Source: Subtercola boreus (GTDB lineage Bacteria > Actinomycetota > Actinomycetes > Actinomycetales > Microbacteriaceae). From it: a DNA stretch of 64,000 nucleotides. The notes below the pieces were generated by a model. The model ran no database searches and was not told the origin of the DNA. It was given only the letters and a program-made list of their open reading frames with translations. Location: the NCBI RefSeq assembly GCF_003399635.1, contig NZ_NBXB01000018.1, forward strand, positions 1 to 64,000, in the 5' to 3' direction. Positions 1-7,429 of the stretch are shown piece after piece. A program made the position numbers and the translations under genes. Every line of letters starts with the position of its first letter. The stretch's first letter is position 1.

Positions 1-1
1 C

Positions 2-127
2 TTCAACACCTTCAAACAATGGCGTGGCCTCGCCACCCGCTACGACAAACTCGCCCTCACCTACCGCGGAGGCGCCGTGCTCAGAGCAATCACGATCTGG
101 GTCAAGGAATTAGGAGACACGCCCTAG
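2..127 (+). mobile_element. IS5-family transposase, C-terminal end (element cut by window start)
   Basis: Reading from base 2 gives 41 residues ending at a TAG at 125-127. The segment contains FKQWRGLATRYDK followed by LALTYRGGAVLRA, which is the C-terminal signature of IS5-family DDE transposases, just downstream of the catalytic glutamate. The catalytic domain and the left end of the element lie outside the window. In this family the transposase stop often lies in or next to the terminal inverted repeat, so the right end of the element is probably within a few bases of 127. Deacetylase coding sequence starts at once afterwards, in a different frame, which marks the insertion junction. Family assignment is by recognition of this motif; the exact IS is not identified. 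Confidence 0.8.
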
Positions 128-552
128 TCGACTCCGGCCAGATCCAGCTGGGCAACCACACCTTCGATCACGTCGACCTCACGAAGGTGTCAGACGACAA
201 GGTCATCCAACAGCTCCAGAAGAACCACGACTTCCTGTTCGACACGTTCGGCGTCGATTCCCGGCCGTACTACCGCCCGCCGTACGGGCATCGCGACGAA
301 CGGACCGATGGGCTCGCCGCGAGTATCGGCTACACCGCGCCCGTGCTCTGGACCAACTCGATTTACGATTCGAAGCTGCTCGACCCCGCAAAGATCGTGG
401 CGCTTGCCAAGAAGTGCTTCCTGCCGGGGCAGATCGTCATCGGGCACCTGAACCACGACCCGGTGACCGAGGCCTTCCCCGAACTGCTGGAGATCATCCA
501 GAGCCGCGCTCTTCAGACGGTCACGCTCGACGATGTCTTCCTGGCGTCGTAG
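127..552 (+). pseudogene. Polysaccharide deacetylase (NodB domain), 3' remnant beside an IS element
   Basis: From about base 127 to the TAG at 550-552 the frame encodes the C-terminal two thirds of a NodB/carbohydrate esterase 4 domain. The metal-binding H-x3-H appears as NHTFDH, the family motif RPPYG follows, and the late L-x-H motif appears as GHLNHD. Such enzymes remove N-acetyl groups from chitin oligomers or peptidoglycan. The first NodB motif (TFDDG with the catalytic base), the N-terminal half and any signal peptide are missing, because the sequence upstream is transposase. An ATG at 19 opens this frame but lies inside the transposase gene in another frame, so a protein from it would be a chimera. 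I read this as a gene broken by the IS insertion. Confidence 0.75.
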
Positions 553-590
553 CACGCGAGAGCCGGATGCCCGCCCCGCCGGGCGCGCGC

Positions 591-1766
591 TCAGTACCAG
601 TGCGGGTTGGTGTTCTGCGAGTGCGCCCACGCGCCGCACGGGTTGCCGTAGCGGCCAGAGATGTAGGCGAGGCCCCAGTTGACCTGCGTGGAAGCGTTCG
701 TCCGCCAGTCGGCGCCGGCCGAGGCCATCTTGTTGCCGGGGAGCGACTGCGGGATGCCGTAGGCACCGCTCGACTCGTTGTAGGCGTTCAGGCGCCAGCC
801 CGACTCGCGGTTCCAGAGGTTCACGAGGCACTGGAACTGGTCGGAACCCCAGCCGCGCGCACTGACCTGGCCCTCGGCATAGTTCTTCGCACCCTGAGGG
901 TCGCTGACCAGCCCGCTCGGCGGGGCGCTGCTGTCGTTGCCGTTGCCGTCACCCTGGTTGGCGGCCGCCTCTTTCGCAGCGGCGGCGTCGGCGGCATCCT
1001 TCGCTGCCTGGACGCCGAGCTGGTAGTTCTGCTCGACGGCAGCCGTCGTGTCCTTCAGGGTGGCGAGCTGGGCGAACAGGATGTCGCTCTGCGCCTGCTG
1101 GGCGGAGACCTCAGCGTCGGCGGCCTGCTCTGCGACCTGCGCGTCGGCCGCGGCCTGTTGGGCGGCGACTGCCAGCTGCGTGCGGGCGTCTTCGGCGACG
1201 GTGGCCTGGGCGTCGAGCGTGGTCGCGAGGTTCTGGGTCGAGGTGGCCAGGGAACTGAGGCGCGCGGACTGCTCGGTGATCTTGTTGAGTGTTCCGAGCT
1301 GGTCGAGCAGCGTGCCGGCCTGCGATCCGCTGAGAAACAGGTTCGCGGTCTGGTTGCCGCCGGAGCGGTAGAGCTCCACCGTCAACTGGGCGAACTGCGC
1401 CTTCGCAGTGGCGGCCTTGGCTGTCGCCTCGGCTGCGCGCTGTCTCGAGGAGTCGGCCGTCTGGGTGGCGGACTGCAGGGCGGCCTGCGCGTTGAGGTAC
1501 TCATTGCCCTTCTGCACCGCGACGTCACCGAGCTGGGCCGCCTGCTGCTGCAGTTCGCCGATGAGCCCGGTGATGTTCTGCACCTCGGCGGCCTTCGTCG
1601 CCTCGTTCTGCTTGGCGGCGTTGACGTCGTCCCAGCTGGGGTAGTCAGCTCGCACGGCGAGGGAGAGGATGCCCGGGGCAGACGTCGCAGAGGCGGCGAC
1701 GGGCATCGCAACGCCCGTCGAGACCGCCAGGGCGGCGGCGACGACAAGGCGCAGCGAACGATTCAT
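591..1766 (-). CDS. Exported coiled-coil protein with lytic-transglycosylase-like C-terminal domain
   Basis: 391 residues. A signal peptide (residues 1 to about 27, ending near ASATSA) is followed by a long Ala/Gln-rich coiled coil (about 45-270) like those of NlpC/RipC and FtsX-partner proteins. A short Gly/Asn/Ser linker leads to a compact C-terminal domain. That domain (about 300-391) has the actinobacterial transglycosylase-like pattern NRESGW, SSGAYGIPQSLPG, MASAGADWRTN and a closing CGAWAHS; Glu321 is the probable catalytic acid. It is likely secreted and acts on, or is anchored to, peptidoglycan. The ATG is preceded by TAGCGT six bases upstream, suggesting a leaderless transcript. The catalytic role is inferred from family resemblance. 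Confidence 0.75.
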   Translation of the reverse strand: MNRSLRLVVAAALAVSTGVAMPVAASATSAPGILSLAVRADYPSWDDVNAAKQNEATKAAEVQNITGLIGELQQQAAQLGDVAVQKGNEYLNAQAALQSATQTADSSRQRAAEATAKAATAKAQFAQLTVELYRSGGNQTANLFLSGSQAGTLLDQLGTLNKITEQSARLSSLATSTQNLATTLDAQATVAEDARTQLAVAAQQAAADAQVAEQAADAEVSAQQAQSDILFAQLATLKDTTAAVEQNYQLGVQAAKDAADAAAAKEAAANQGDGNGNDSSAPPSGLVSDPQGAKNYAEGQVSARGWGSDQFQCLVNLWNRESGWRLNAYNESSGAYGIPQSLPGNKMASAGADWRTNASTQVNWGLAYISGRYGNPCGAWAHSQNTNPHWY

Positions 1767-1772
1767 GGCTCT

Positions 1773-1778
1773 ACGCTA
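1773..1778 (-). promoter_or_regulatory. -10 box of a probable leaderless promoter
   Basis: Reads TAGCGT on the minus strand, six bases before the ATG at 1766. The same hexamer sits before ftsK (45329) and the aminotransferase at 27350. No clear -35 box is seen. Confidence 0.5.
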
Positions 1779-1817
1779 TGCGACGACGAGCGAAAACGGG
1801 GATGCCCACGCTGCCGA

Positions 1818-2447
1818 TCAGCTGAAGATCGGGTCCCGGGTGCGGCTCCGCTTGAGTTCGAAGAAGCCGTCGAAGCTCGCTGCCGCGACGATGCCGTCCC
1901 AGAGCGTCAGAGCAATCTCGCCGGTCGGGGCGGGGGAGATGACCGGGCCGAAGAAGGCGATCCCGTCGACCGACAGGATGGGCGTGCCCACATCCTGGCC
2001 GACCAGGTCGATACCGCTCGAGTGGGATGCCCGCAGTTCGCTCTCGAAACGGAACGGCTCACCGGTAGCAGCATCCGGAGCCTCGTTTGCGAGTTCGGCC
2101 GGCAGACCGGCCTCCGCGAGCGACTCGGCGATGATCGCGTCGACGTCGGTTCTCTGGCCGAGATGGATCCGCGTGCCGAGTGCGTCGTAGAGCGGCTTGA
2201 CGAAATCCTGGCCCTTCAGCTCCGTGACGGCAGCGATGAGCTGGGCATATCGGAGCGTGCGGGGGAAGAATGCGCGGTGGGCGTCGTCGATGTCGTTGTT
2301 CTCGTTGAGGATCGCGAGGCTCATGATGTGCCAGGTGACATCGAGGTCACGGTGGGTGGAGACTTCGTCGACCCATCTCGACGTCATCCAGGCCCAGGGG
2401 CAGGAGGGATCGAACCAGAAATCGACACGTGTTGTTTGCTCAGCCAT
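1818..2447 (-). CDS. DsbA-like mycothiol-dependent nitroreductase homologue (Rv2466c family)
   Basis: 209 residues in a thioredoxin/DsbA fold. The N-terminal active-site segment DPSCPWAWMTSRW, the HIMSLAILNEN block, the GTPIL cis-proline loop with nearby AFFGPV, and the FFELKRSRTRDP tail closely follow the Mycobacterium tuberculosis Rv2466c family as I recall it. That family reduces nitro compounds and disulfides with mycothiol as electron donor, in the cytoplasm; mycothiol is the actinobacterial low-molecular-weight thiol. Residues 16-19 are CPWA, whereas Rv2466c has CPWC, so only the nucleophilic Cys16 is present. A monothiol mechanism that uses mycothiol to resolve the intermediate is possible. 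The ATG start follows CAGAGT-N6, a weak leaderless-type -10. Confidence 0.8.
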   Translation of the reverse strand: MAEQTTRVDFWFDPSCPWAWMTSRWVDEVSTHRDLDVTWHIMSLAILNENNDIDDAHRAFFPRTLRYAQLIAAVTELKGQDFVKPLYDALGTRIHLGQRTDVDAIIAESLAEAGLPAELANEAPDAATGEPFRFESELRASHSSGIDLVGQDVGTPILSVDGIAFFGPVISPAPTGEIALTLWDGIVAAASFDGFFELKRSRTRDPIFS

Positions 2448-2510
2448 GACCCCACTCTGCCACTCTGGGAGGACACAGCGGCAATTCGATACATTTGCAT
2501 TGAAAAAGGC

Positions 2511-2538
2511 TTGCGCTGGATGGAGTTATCGTTATTGT
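2511..2538 (+). promoter_or_regulatory. Probable yceI promoter
   Basis: TTGCGC at 2511-2516 and TATTGT at 2533-2538 with a 16-bp spacer form a reasonable sigma-70-type promoter. The stretch is AT-rich against a GC-rich background. Confidence 0.45.
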
Positions 2539-2551
2539 TGTACTTACAAGT
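2538..2551. promoter_or_regulatory. Overlapping palindromes, probable operator upstream of yceI
   Basis: TTGTA-CT-TACAA (2538-2549) is a perfect dyad and overlaps a second dyad ACTT-AC-AAGT (2542-2551). The pair lies immediately downstream of the proposed -10, where a bound repressor would block initiation. The TTGTA/TACAA arms resemble MarR-family sites, but no MarR gene is in the window. Confidence 0.45.
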
Positions 2552-2581
2552 TTTTGATGTTCGGCTCAGAAGGAAGAAACC

Positions 2582-3136
2582 ATGACTGACACCTATACGA
2601 TCCCCGGCCACAAAGCGGGCACCTGGACCATCGACCCGTCGCACAGCGAGGTCGCCTTCAGCGTCCGCCACCTGCTGATCAGCAAGGTCAAGGGCAAGTT
2701 CGAGAAGTTCGATGCCACGTTCGTGACCGGCGAGAGCCCCCTCGACACCAAGCTCACCGCATCGGCCGACATCGAGTCGATCAACACCGGTGACGCCAAC
2801 CGCGACGGTCACCTCCGCACGAACGACTTCTTCAACGCTCCCGAGTTCCCGACCATCACGTTCGTCTCGAACAGCGTCGTCGCCGAGAAGGACGACCTCA
2901 AGGTCTCGGGTGACCTCACGATCAAGGGCGTCACCAAGACGGTGACGTTCGACGTCGAGTTCGGTGGCTTCGGCAACGACCTCTACGGCAACTACAAGCT
3001 CGGCCTGACCGCCAAGACCGTCATCAACCGCAACGACTTCGGTGTGAGCTGGAACGCTCCGCTCGAGGCCGGCGGAGTGCTCGTCGGCGACGACGTCACC
3101 ATCACGATCGACCTGCAGGCGTCGCTGCAGGCGTAA
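2582..3136 (+). CDS. YceI family lipocalin-like protein
   Basis: 184 residues covering one complete YceI domain. Diagnostic parts are GTWTIDPSHSEVAFSVRHLLISKVKGKF near the N-terminus, the DANRDGHLRTNDFF segment and GVTKTVTFDVEFGG in the second half. YceI proteins are beta-barrels that bind polyprenoid or other amphiphilic ligands. This one has no signal peptide, as is usual for actinobacterial cytoplasmic members. The ATG at 2582 follows GGAAGAAACC, giving a good ribosome binding site. It appears monocistronic, with a promoter and palindromic operator upstream and a hairpin downstream. Family assignment is firm; the physiological ligand is unknown. Confidence 0.9.
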   Translation: MTDTYTIPGHKAGTWTIDPSHSEVAFSVRHLLISKVKGKFEKFDATFVTGESPLDTKLTASADIESINTGDANRDGHLRTNDFFNAPEFPTITFVSNSVVAEKDDLKVSGDLTIKGVTKTVTFDVEFGGFGNDLYGNYKLGLTAKTVINRNDFGVSWNAPLEAGGVLVGDDVTITIDLQASLQA

Positions 3137-3150
3137 CCCGTCCAGCGTCA

Positions 3151-3188
3151 CGAAGGCCGTCGTCCCCTCTCGGGGTCGGCGGCCTTCG
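3151..3188 (+). terminator. Probable yceI terminator
   Basis: Arms 3151-3167 and 3172-3188 pair as a 17-bp stem with two imperfect positions around a TCTC loop. There is no T tract, as is common in actinobacteria. Confidence 0.55.
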
Positions 3189-3229
3189 TCATGCCGCCTC
3201 CCGTGCCCCCTCCGGCTCCTGACGCGTAT

Positions 3230-3286
3230 CGACTGGGGAGTTTCGGTCGGTATCGGGCCGGCGAAGCGACCGAAACTCCCCAGTCG
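3230..3286. repeat. Perfect 20-bp inverted repeat with 17-nt loop (family element 1)
   Basis: The left arm at 3230-3249 (begins CGACTGGGGAG, ends TTTCGGTCG) is perfectly complementary to 3267-3286. The loop 3250-3266 is exactly 17 nt. Arms end GTCG/CGAC at the loop. It lies between the converging yceI gene and the winged-helix gene. Two related elements occur at 28527 and 62151. Confidence 0.85.
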
Positions 3287-3314
3287 TTCGGTGGGCGGGG
3301 CGGGCCGGGTCGGG

Positions 3315-4409
3315 TCAGAGGGCGAGAGGGAGGCCGAGGTAGGCGGCGTAGCGGGCGGCGGCGCGCGCCACGCCCGCGGACTGGACGGCGCCCAGCGGCT
3401 CGAACGGGGACGGCGTCACCCCGACCCGCGCCGCCCCGGCCTTCCGCGACCAGGTGCCGACGACGCGCCCGCCGGCGACGATCGTGGGCAGGAACATCCC
3501 GTTGCCGCCCGGCACGATGCGCTCGGAGTACTCCGCCGCCAGTACGGCACTCCGATCCGCGTAGCCGAGCAGGTACTCGTCGAAGCCCGGCAGCAGGTGC
3601 ACCGCCGCGCGAACGGGAGGCTCTGCGAGCGCGCCGGCGGGCATCCAGTACTCGACGCCGTCGACCGCGAACGATTCGAGACGGTCTCGCGCCGCATCCA
3701 GTCCCGCTTTCGCATCACGCACGAGCAGGTTCGACCACCACAGGAAGTCGCGGAGCGAGGCAGGCCCGTGGCCGGTGAAGTAGCGGAGGGCCAGCTCCCG
3801 CACGCCCTCCTCGTGACTCAGGCGTCGTGGATGCCCGATCCATTCGCCCTGCAGAACGAGTGCCTGCGCGGTGCCGAGCATGGGCCCGAAGCAGAGCGTC
3901 TTGGTGTGGCTGAGGTACCAGAGCAGGTGCGATCCCCGGTTGGATGCGGTGTCGATGCCGTGCGAGCGGAACTCGGCGAACAGCGCGTCGCGGGTGAGCG
4001 AGCGCCCGCCCTCGAGTGCTTCCACCGCGACAGCGCTCGCCCGCTCGAAGGTCTCGGAGTCGAGCCCGAGCTGGCGGTGACGGGTGGCCGCGCCGGTGAT
4101 GGTGCGCGTGGCGGTGAGGTCGAGCATCCACTCGAGGTCCTCGGCGACGACGAGGTGCAGCGTGCCGCGGAACGGCCACGACCGCACGACCTCGCCGGTG
4201 TTCAGGGCGTCGTCGACGGTGCGGAGCGTGGCGCCGGGGGAGCGGAGCGCGACGGACCACTTGGCACCCGGCAGGTCCTGCGCCTGCATCGCCGCGAGGC
4301 GCCGCACCACGTCGACGACACCGGTACGTTCACCGGAGCCGCTGCGGCGCTGGATGCCCTGGCCCACCAGTCGCAGCCGGGCGAGGGTGCTCGCTTCCCG
4401 CGCCTTCAC
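3315..4409 (-). CDS. Winged-helix DNA-binding protein, AlkZ/YcaQ-like (HTH_42 superfamily)
   Basis: 364 residues matching the HTH_42 (formerly DUF1006) superfamily, which includes AlkZ and YcaQ/AlkX DNA glycosylases that unhook interstrand crosslinks and bulky adducts. The family pattern shows as AAMQAQ (39-44), SWPFRGTLHLV (77-87), RYFTGHGPASLRDF (209-222) and LPGFDEYLLGY (273-283). Catalytic members carry a Q-x-Q or Q-x-D motif; here Q42-A-Q44 is intact, which favours glycosylase activity, though many family members are untested. It starts 26 bases after the App1-like gene on the same strand, so the two are probably co-transcribed. No promoter of its own is apparent. Confidence 0.75.
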   Translation of the reverse strand: MKAREASTLARLRLVGQGIQRRSGSGERTGVVDVVRRLAAMQAQDLPGAKWSVALRSPGATLRTVDDALNTGEVVRSWPFRGTLHLVVAEDLEWMLDLTATRTITGAATRHRQLGLDSETFERASAVAVEALEGGRSLTRDALFAEFRSHGIDTASNRGSHLLWYLSHTKTLCFGPMLGTAQALVLQGEWIGHPRRLSHEEGVRELALRYFTGHGPASLRDFLWWSNLLVRDAKAGLDAARDRLESFAVDGVEYWMPAGALAEPPVRAAVHLLPGFDEYLLGYADRSAVLAAEYSERIVPGGNGMFLPTIVAGGRVVGTWSRKAGAARVGVTPSPFEPLGAVQSAGVARAAARYAAYLGLPLAL

Positions 4410-4435
4410 GGCAGCTCGTCAGGCACGGTGCAGCC

Positions 4436-5518
4436 TCAGAGCAGCTCGGCGGCCCGCAGTTGCTTCGCGAGACCGGAGCCGTCGGGAGCGTACATCCAGA
4501 GCGCATCGGACTTCGCGCTCATCGACTCGGCCTTGGACCGGCCACCGGCCAGCACGGCCTCGCTCGGGGAGAGCTGGCGGATCGCGATGGCGGCGACATT
4601 GCCGGGGTGCTGCTGCTCGAACTCGCCGTAGATCTCCTCGTCGTGCTGCCCGTCGTCGCCGACCAGGAGCCAGCGCATCGCCGGGAACTCTTCGGCGAGC
4701 CGGTGCAGGTTGTCGCGTTTGTGCTCCCGGCCGCTCCGGAAGAGGCGATCGTGCGTCGGCCCCCAGTCGGTGAGGAGGAGAGGGCCGGTGGGGTAGAGGT
4801 TCCGGGAGAGGAACCGGCCGAGGGTGGGGGCCACGTTCCAGGCTCCCGTCGAGAGGTAGATGGTGGGGGATCCCGGATGCTCGGAGGCCAGCCGATCGAG
4901 CAGCACAGCCATGCCGGGCGTGGGCATGCGGGCGTGTTCGTCGAGCACGAAGGTGTTCCAGGCGGCCAGCAACGGCCGGGGGAGGGCGGTCACCATGACG
5001 GTGTCGTCGATGTCGCTCACCACGCCGAAGGTGGCGTCTGGCGAAATGATGAAGACCGACGACTCGACGGGCTCGGAGTCCTCGGCCCTCAGGGTGATGG
5101 TGTGCCAGCCGGGTTCGAGGGTGGCGGGGACGACGGCGTCGACGACACCTCCGCGGTCGGCCTTGACCTGGTGCTCCACGCCGCCGACCGTCACCGTGAC
5201 ATCCACCTCGTTGATGGGCACAGCCGTGAAACTCCGCCAGCCACGGACGAGTTCTTCGCGGCGGCCGATGAGGGGGAGGCGCCGGCGCGGCTTCCTGTCG
5301 TGCGTCAGGAGCACGCGGCAGAGGATCCGCACCCACTCGGTCGAGCCGTAGCCCTTGTAGGGCACGACCGTGGTCTCGTAGCCGCGCTTGCGCGCCCGGT
5401 TCTCCCGGAACTCGTGCAGGGCGTCTTCGACTCGCGCGGCGCGGTGCAGGATGCGCTCGGGCGTGACCCTGGCGCCCGCGAGGCCTGTAGGGAAGGGTCG
5501 TACCGGTTCGTCTGCCAC
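4436..5518 (-). CDS. App1-like phosphatidate phosphatase family protein (DUF2183)
   Basis: 360 residues. The C-terminal half (about 160-340) is a DUF2183/App1 catalytic domain of the HAD superfamily. It has SDIDDTVMVT with the D-x-D-x-T nucleophile motif at 169-173, then YLSTGAWNVAPTL (from 221), HKRDNL and LVGDDGQHDEEIY (from 285) supplying later HAD motifs. The N-terminal half resembles the accessory region normal for bacterial homologues. Yeast App1 is a Mg-dependent phosphatidate phosphatase; bacterial substrates are undetermined. The start is GTG at 5518, preceded by CAGACT-N6, a weak leaderless-type -10. It probably heads an operon with the winged-helix gene downstream and is divergent from the TetR gene. 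Confidence 0.8.
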   Translation of the reverse strand: MADEPVRPFPTGLAGARVTPERILHRAARVEDALHEFRENRARKRGYETTVVPYKGYGSTEWVRILCRVLLTHDRKPRRRLPLIGRREELVRGWRSFTAVPINEVDVTVTVGGVEHQVKADRGGVVDAVVPATLEPGWHTITLRAEDSEPVESSVFIISPDATFGVVSDIDDTVMVTALPRPLLAAWNTFVLDEHARMPTPGMAVLLDRLASEHPGSPTIYLSTGAWNVAPTLGRFLSRNLYPTGPLLLTDWGPTHDRLFRSGREHKRDNLHRLAEEFPAMRWLLVGDDGQHDEEIYGEFEQQHPGNVAAIAIRQLSPSEAVLAGGRSKAESMSAKSDALWMYAPDGSGLAKQLRAAELL

Positions 5519-5693
5519 CGTCCCAGTCTGTCAGACGACTCAGCGAGACGCCTGATCGTCGGATCCGGGAGCTGATTCCTGTCAGATGATGGAGAAGTTC
5601 TCAAGAACCTGCACGGATTGTCACTCGGCCCGCAGGGACGGCGGGTAACATGAGACTTACTTGAACACGTAATGAAGGGGCCGGCGAAGAAAA

Positions 5694-6350
5694 GTGTCAC
5701 TCAGTAAGCTGATCGATGAGACTCTGCTCGAGATGGTCAACGTGCGGAACGAGCCCGTACAGGTGCGGAGTTCCACGCGCATCTCCGCCCTGGTCGACGC
5801 GGCCGCCGAGGTGGTCGAAGAGGTCGGTGTCGAGCGCATGACGACGGCCATGGTCGCCGAACGGGCCGGCGCATCCATCGGAACCGTGTACCGCTACTTC
5901 CCCGATCGCATCGCGGTGCTCTCGGCCCTCAGCCTCCGCAGCATGGACAGGTTCCTCCGCCAGACGCGGGAGAACATCCTGCGCGACAAGCCGGAGTCGT
6001 GGATCGACATGATGCTGATCTCCTTCGAGACCGCGGTCGAGATGCACCGCACAGAGGTCGGTTTCACGTCGATCCGCCTGGGGGATCTCGTGTCGTACCC
6101 TGAGGTCGAACCCACCTCCATCCGGTCGGCGCGCATCGCCAGTGCCTTCGCTGCGATCATCGACCAGGACTTCGGTGTCGAGTCGACGCCCGATCTGACC
6201 CTCCACCTCGAGATGTCGGTCAACATGACCGATGCCCTCCTGGTGCGCGCGTTCGTGAGCGACAAGGCGGGAGACACCCGCATCATCGACGAGGCGCGCT
6301 CGATCATCTCGTCGTACCTCGCCTCGTTCGACCAGGGCGCGAAGAAGTAG
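5694..6350 (+). CDS. TetR family transcriptional regulator
   Basis: 218 residues. A TetR_N helix-turn-helix spans about 29-75; its core TAMVAERAGASIGTVYRYFPDR has the classic recognition-helix pattern. The rest is an all-helical ligand domain I cannot assign. The chosen start is GTG at 5694, with AAGGGG and GAAGAAAA upstream; an internal ATG at 5733 would still leave the DNA-binding domain whole. It lies 200 bases before the opuC-type transporter genes on the same strand, so control of that operon or of the divergent phosphatase gene is plausible but unproven. Confidence 0.85.
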   Translation: MSLSKLIDETLLEMVNVRNEPVQVRSSTRISALVDAAAEVVEEVGVERMTTAMVAERAGASIGTVYRYFPDRIAVLSALSLRSMDRFLRQTRENILRDKPESWIDMMLISFETAVEMHRTEVGFTSIRLGDLVSYPEVEPTSIRSARIASAFAAIIDQDFGVESTPDLTLHLEMSVNMTDALLVRAFVSDKAGDTRIIDEARSIISSYLASFDQGAKK

Positions 6351-6551
6351 TCCACTGGGGGGCTGCATCCCACGCTCCTGATCCGGATGCCCAATAGGGT
6401 GCGCCACGGGCGCGTTTTCGGATGTCGGAGGCTCACGCAACACTGTGTCAAGCACGGTGCCCGGCTTTGCCAATTCTTCAGAATGGTGTTTGGCTTGGCG
6501 CACTGGTCCGAGCCGCACGTGCTGTGACCTTTCCGACGACTGGAGATCTGC
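6351..6551. promoter_or_regulatory. Intergenic region upstream of the osmoprotectant transporter
   Basis: About 200 bases without a gene. It contains a small dyad ATTCT-TC-AGAAT at 6473-6484 flanked by CCA and TGG, a possible operator. GGAG at 6542-6545 precedes the GTG of the ATPase gene. I see no strong -35/-10 pair. Confidence 0.3.
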
Positions 6552-7364
6552 GTGATCGAATTCCGCACGGTTACCAAGAAATTCCCTGACGGCACTGTCG
6601 CGGTCGACGAGCTGAGCCTGGTGATCCCTGCCCGGCAGACGACGGTCCTGGTCGGCTCGTCGGGCTCAGGCAAGACGACCATCCTCCGCATGATCAACCG
6701 GATGGTCGAGAAGACCTCGGGCGACATCGAGATCGACGGCGAGGACATCTACGCCCTGAACCCGGTGAAGCTCCGCCGAAGCATCGGCTACGTCATGCAG
6801 AACTCGGGACTGCTCCCGCACCGCAAGGTGATCGACAACGTCACCACCGTTCCTGTGTTGAACGGTGTCAAGAAGGCCCAGGCGCGGGAGGCGGCCCTGA
6901 CGCTGCTCGACACCGTCGGGCTCGACCGGTCGCTGGCCGAGCGCTACCCCAGCCAGCTCTCGGGGGGGCAGCAGCAGCGCGTCGGGGTGGCCCGGGGACT
7001 TGCGGCCGACCCGAACATCCTCCTGATGGACGAACCGTTCGGCGCCGTCGACCCGATCGTGCGCTCGGAACTGCAGCAGGAGCTCATCCGCATCCAGCGC
7101 GACCTCGGCAAGACGATCGTCTTCGTGACCCACGACATCGATGAGGCCTTCCTGCTGGGCGATCAGGTGGTGTTGCTCGAGAAGGGCGGCCGCATCGCGC
7201 AGCAGGGCACTCCCGCCGAGATCCTGTCCCGCCCGACCAGTGACTTCGTGGCCACCTTCATCGGCGCCGACCGCGGCCGCCGGGCGCTCCGGGTCGAGGT
7301 GGTCAACGGGCGGAACGTCGTCGTCGACGAAGACGGTCGACCGACCGGGGTGTTGCAGTCATGA
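6552..7364 (+). CDS. opuCA: Osmoprotectant ABC transporter ATP-binding protein (OpuCA/ProV type)
   Basis: 270 residues. Walker A is GSSGSGKT (35-42), the Q-loop lies near VMQNSGLLPH, the ABC signature is LSGGQQQRVGVARGL (136-150) and Walker B is ILLMDEPFGAVDP (156-168). The sequence matches glycine betaine/choline/carnitine importer ATPases but stops after the core and lacks the C-terminal CBS pair that senses ionic strength in OpuCA/ProV. The start is GTG at 6552 with GGAG upstream. It heads a four-gene importer operon. The stop overlaps an ATG (ATGA at 7361-7364) that opens a 22-codon mini-reading frame. Specificity within quaternary amines is not determinable from sequence. Confidence 0.85.
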   Translation: MIEFRTVTKKFPDGTVAVDELSLVIPARQTTVLVGSSGSGKTTILRMINRMVEKTSGDIEIDGEDIYALNPVKLRRSIGYVMQNSGLLPHRKVIDNVTTVPVLNGVKKAQAREAALTLLDTVGLDRSLAERYPSQLSGGQQQRVGVARGLAADPNILLMDEPFGAVDPIVRSELQQELIRIQRDLGKTIVFVTHDIDEAFLLGDQVVLLEKGGRIAQQGTPAEILSRPTSDFVATFIGADRGRRALRVEVVNGRNVVVDEDGRPTGVLQS

Positions 7365-7429
7365 GCGCGAGAGCCTCGAACGGCCTCGTCGAGAACTGGG
7401 CTGCGCTGAAGAGGGCGTTGGCCCGATGA
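7361..7429 (+). CDS. 22-codon mini-reading frame overlapping opuCA and the next mini-ORF
   Basis: ATG at 7361 overlaps the opuCA stop as ATGA, and the frame ends at TGA 7427-7429, which overlaps the next ATG in the same way. The peptide has no recognisable domain. Its interest is positional: with the following mini-ORF it makes an unbroken chain of three 4-base overlaps across the gap between opuCA and the permease. It may serve translational coupling rather than make a functional peptide. Confidence 0.35.
   Translation: MSARASNGLVENWAALKRALAR

Noticed and set aside
19-552. 177-residue reading frame from ATG 19 as an intact deacetylase
   Set aside because: Its first 36 codons are transposase sequence read in the wrong frame; only the part after about 127 is deacetylase.
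414-2585. 723-codon plus-strand reading frame
   Set aside because: It is antisense to the transglycosylase-like and reductase genes, with Arg/Gly-rich composition typical of GC-rich shadows and no domain.
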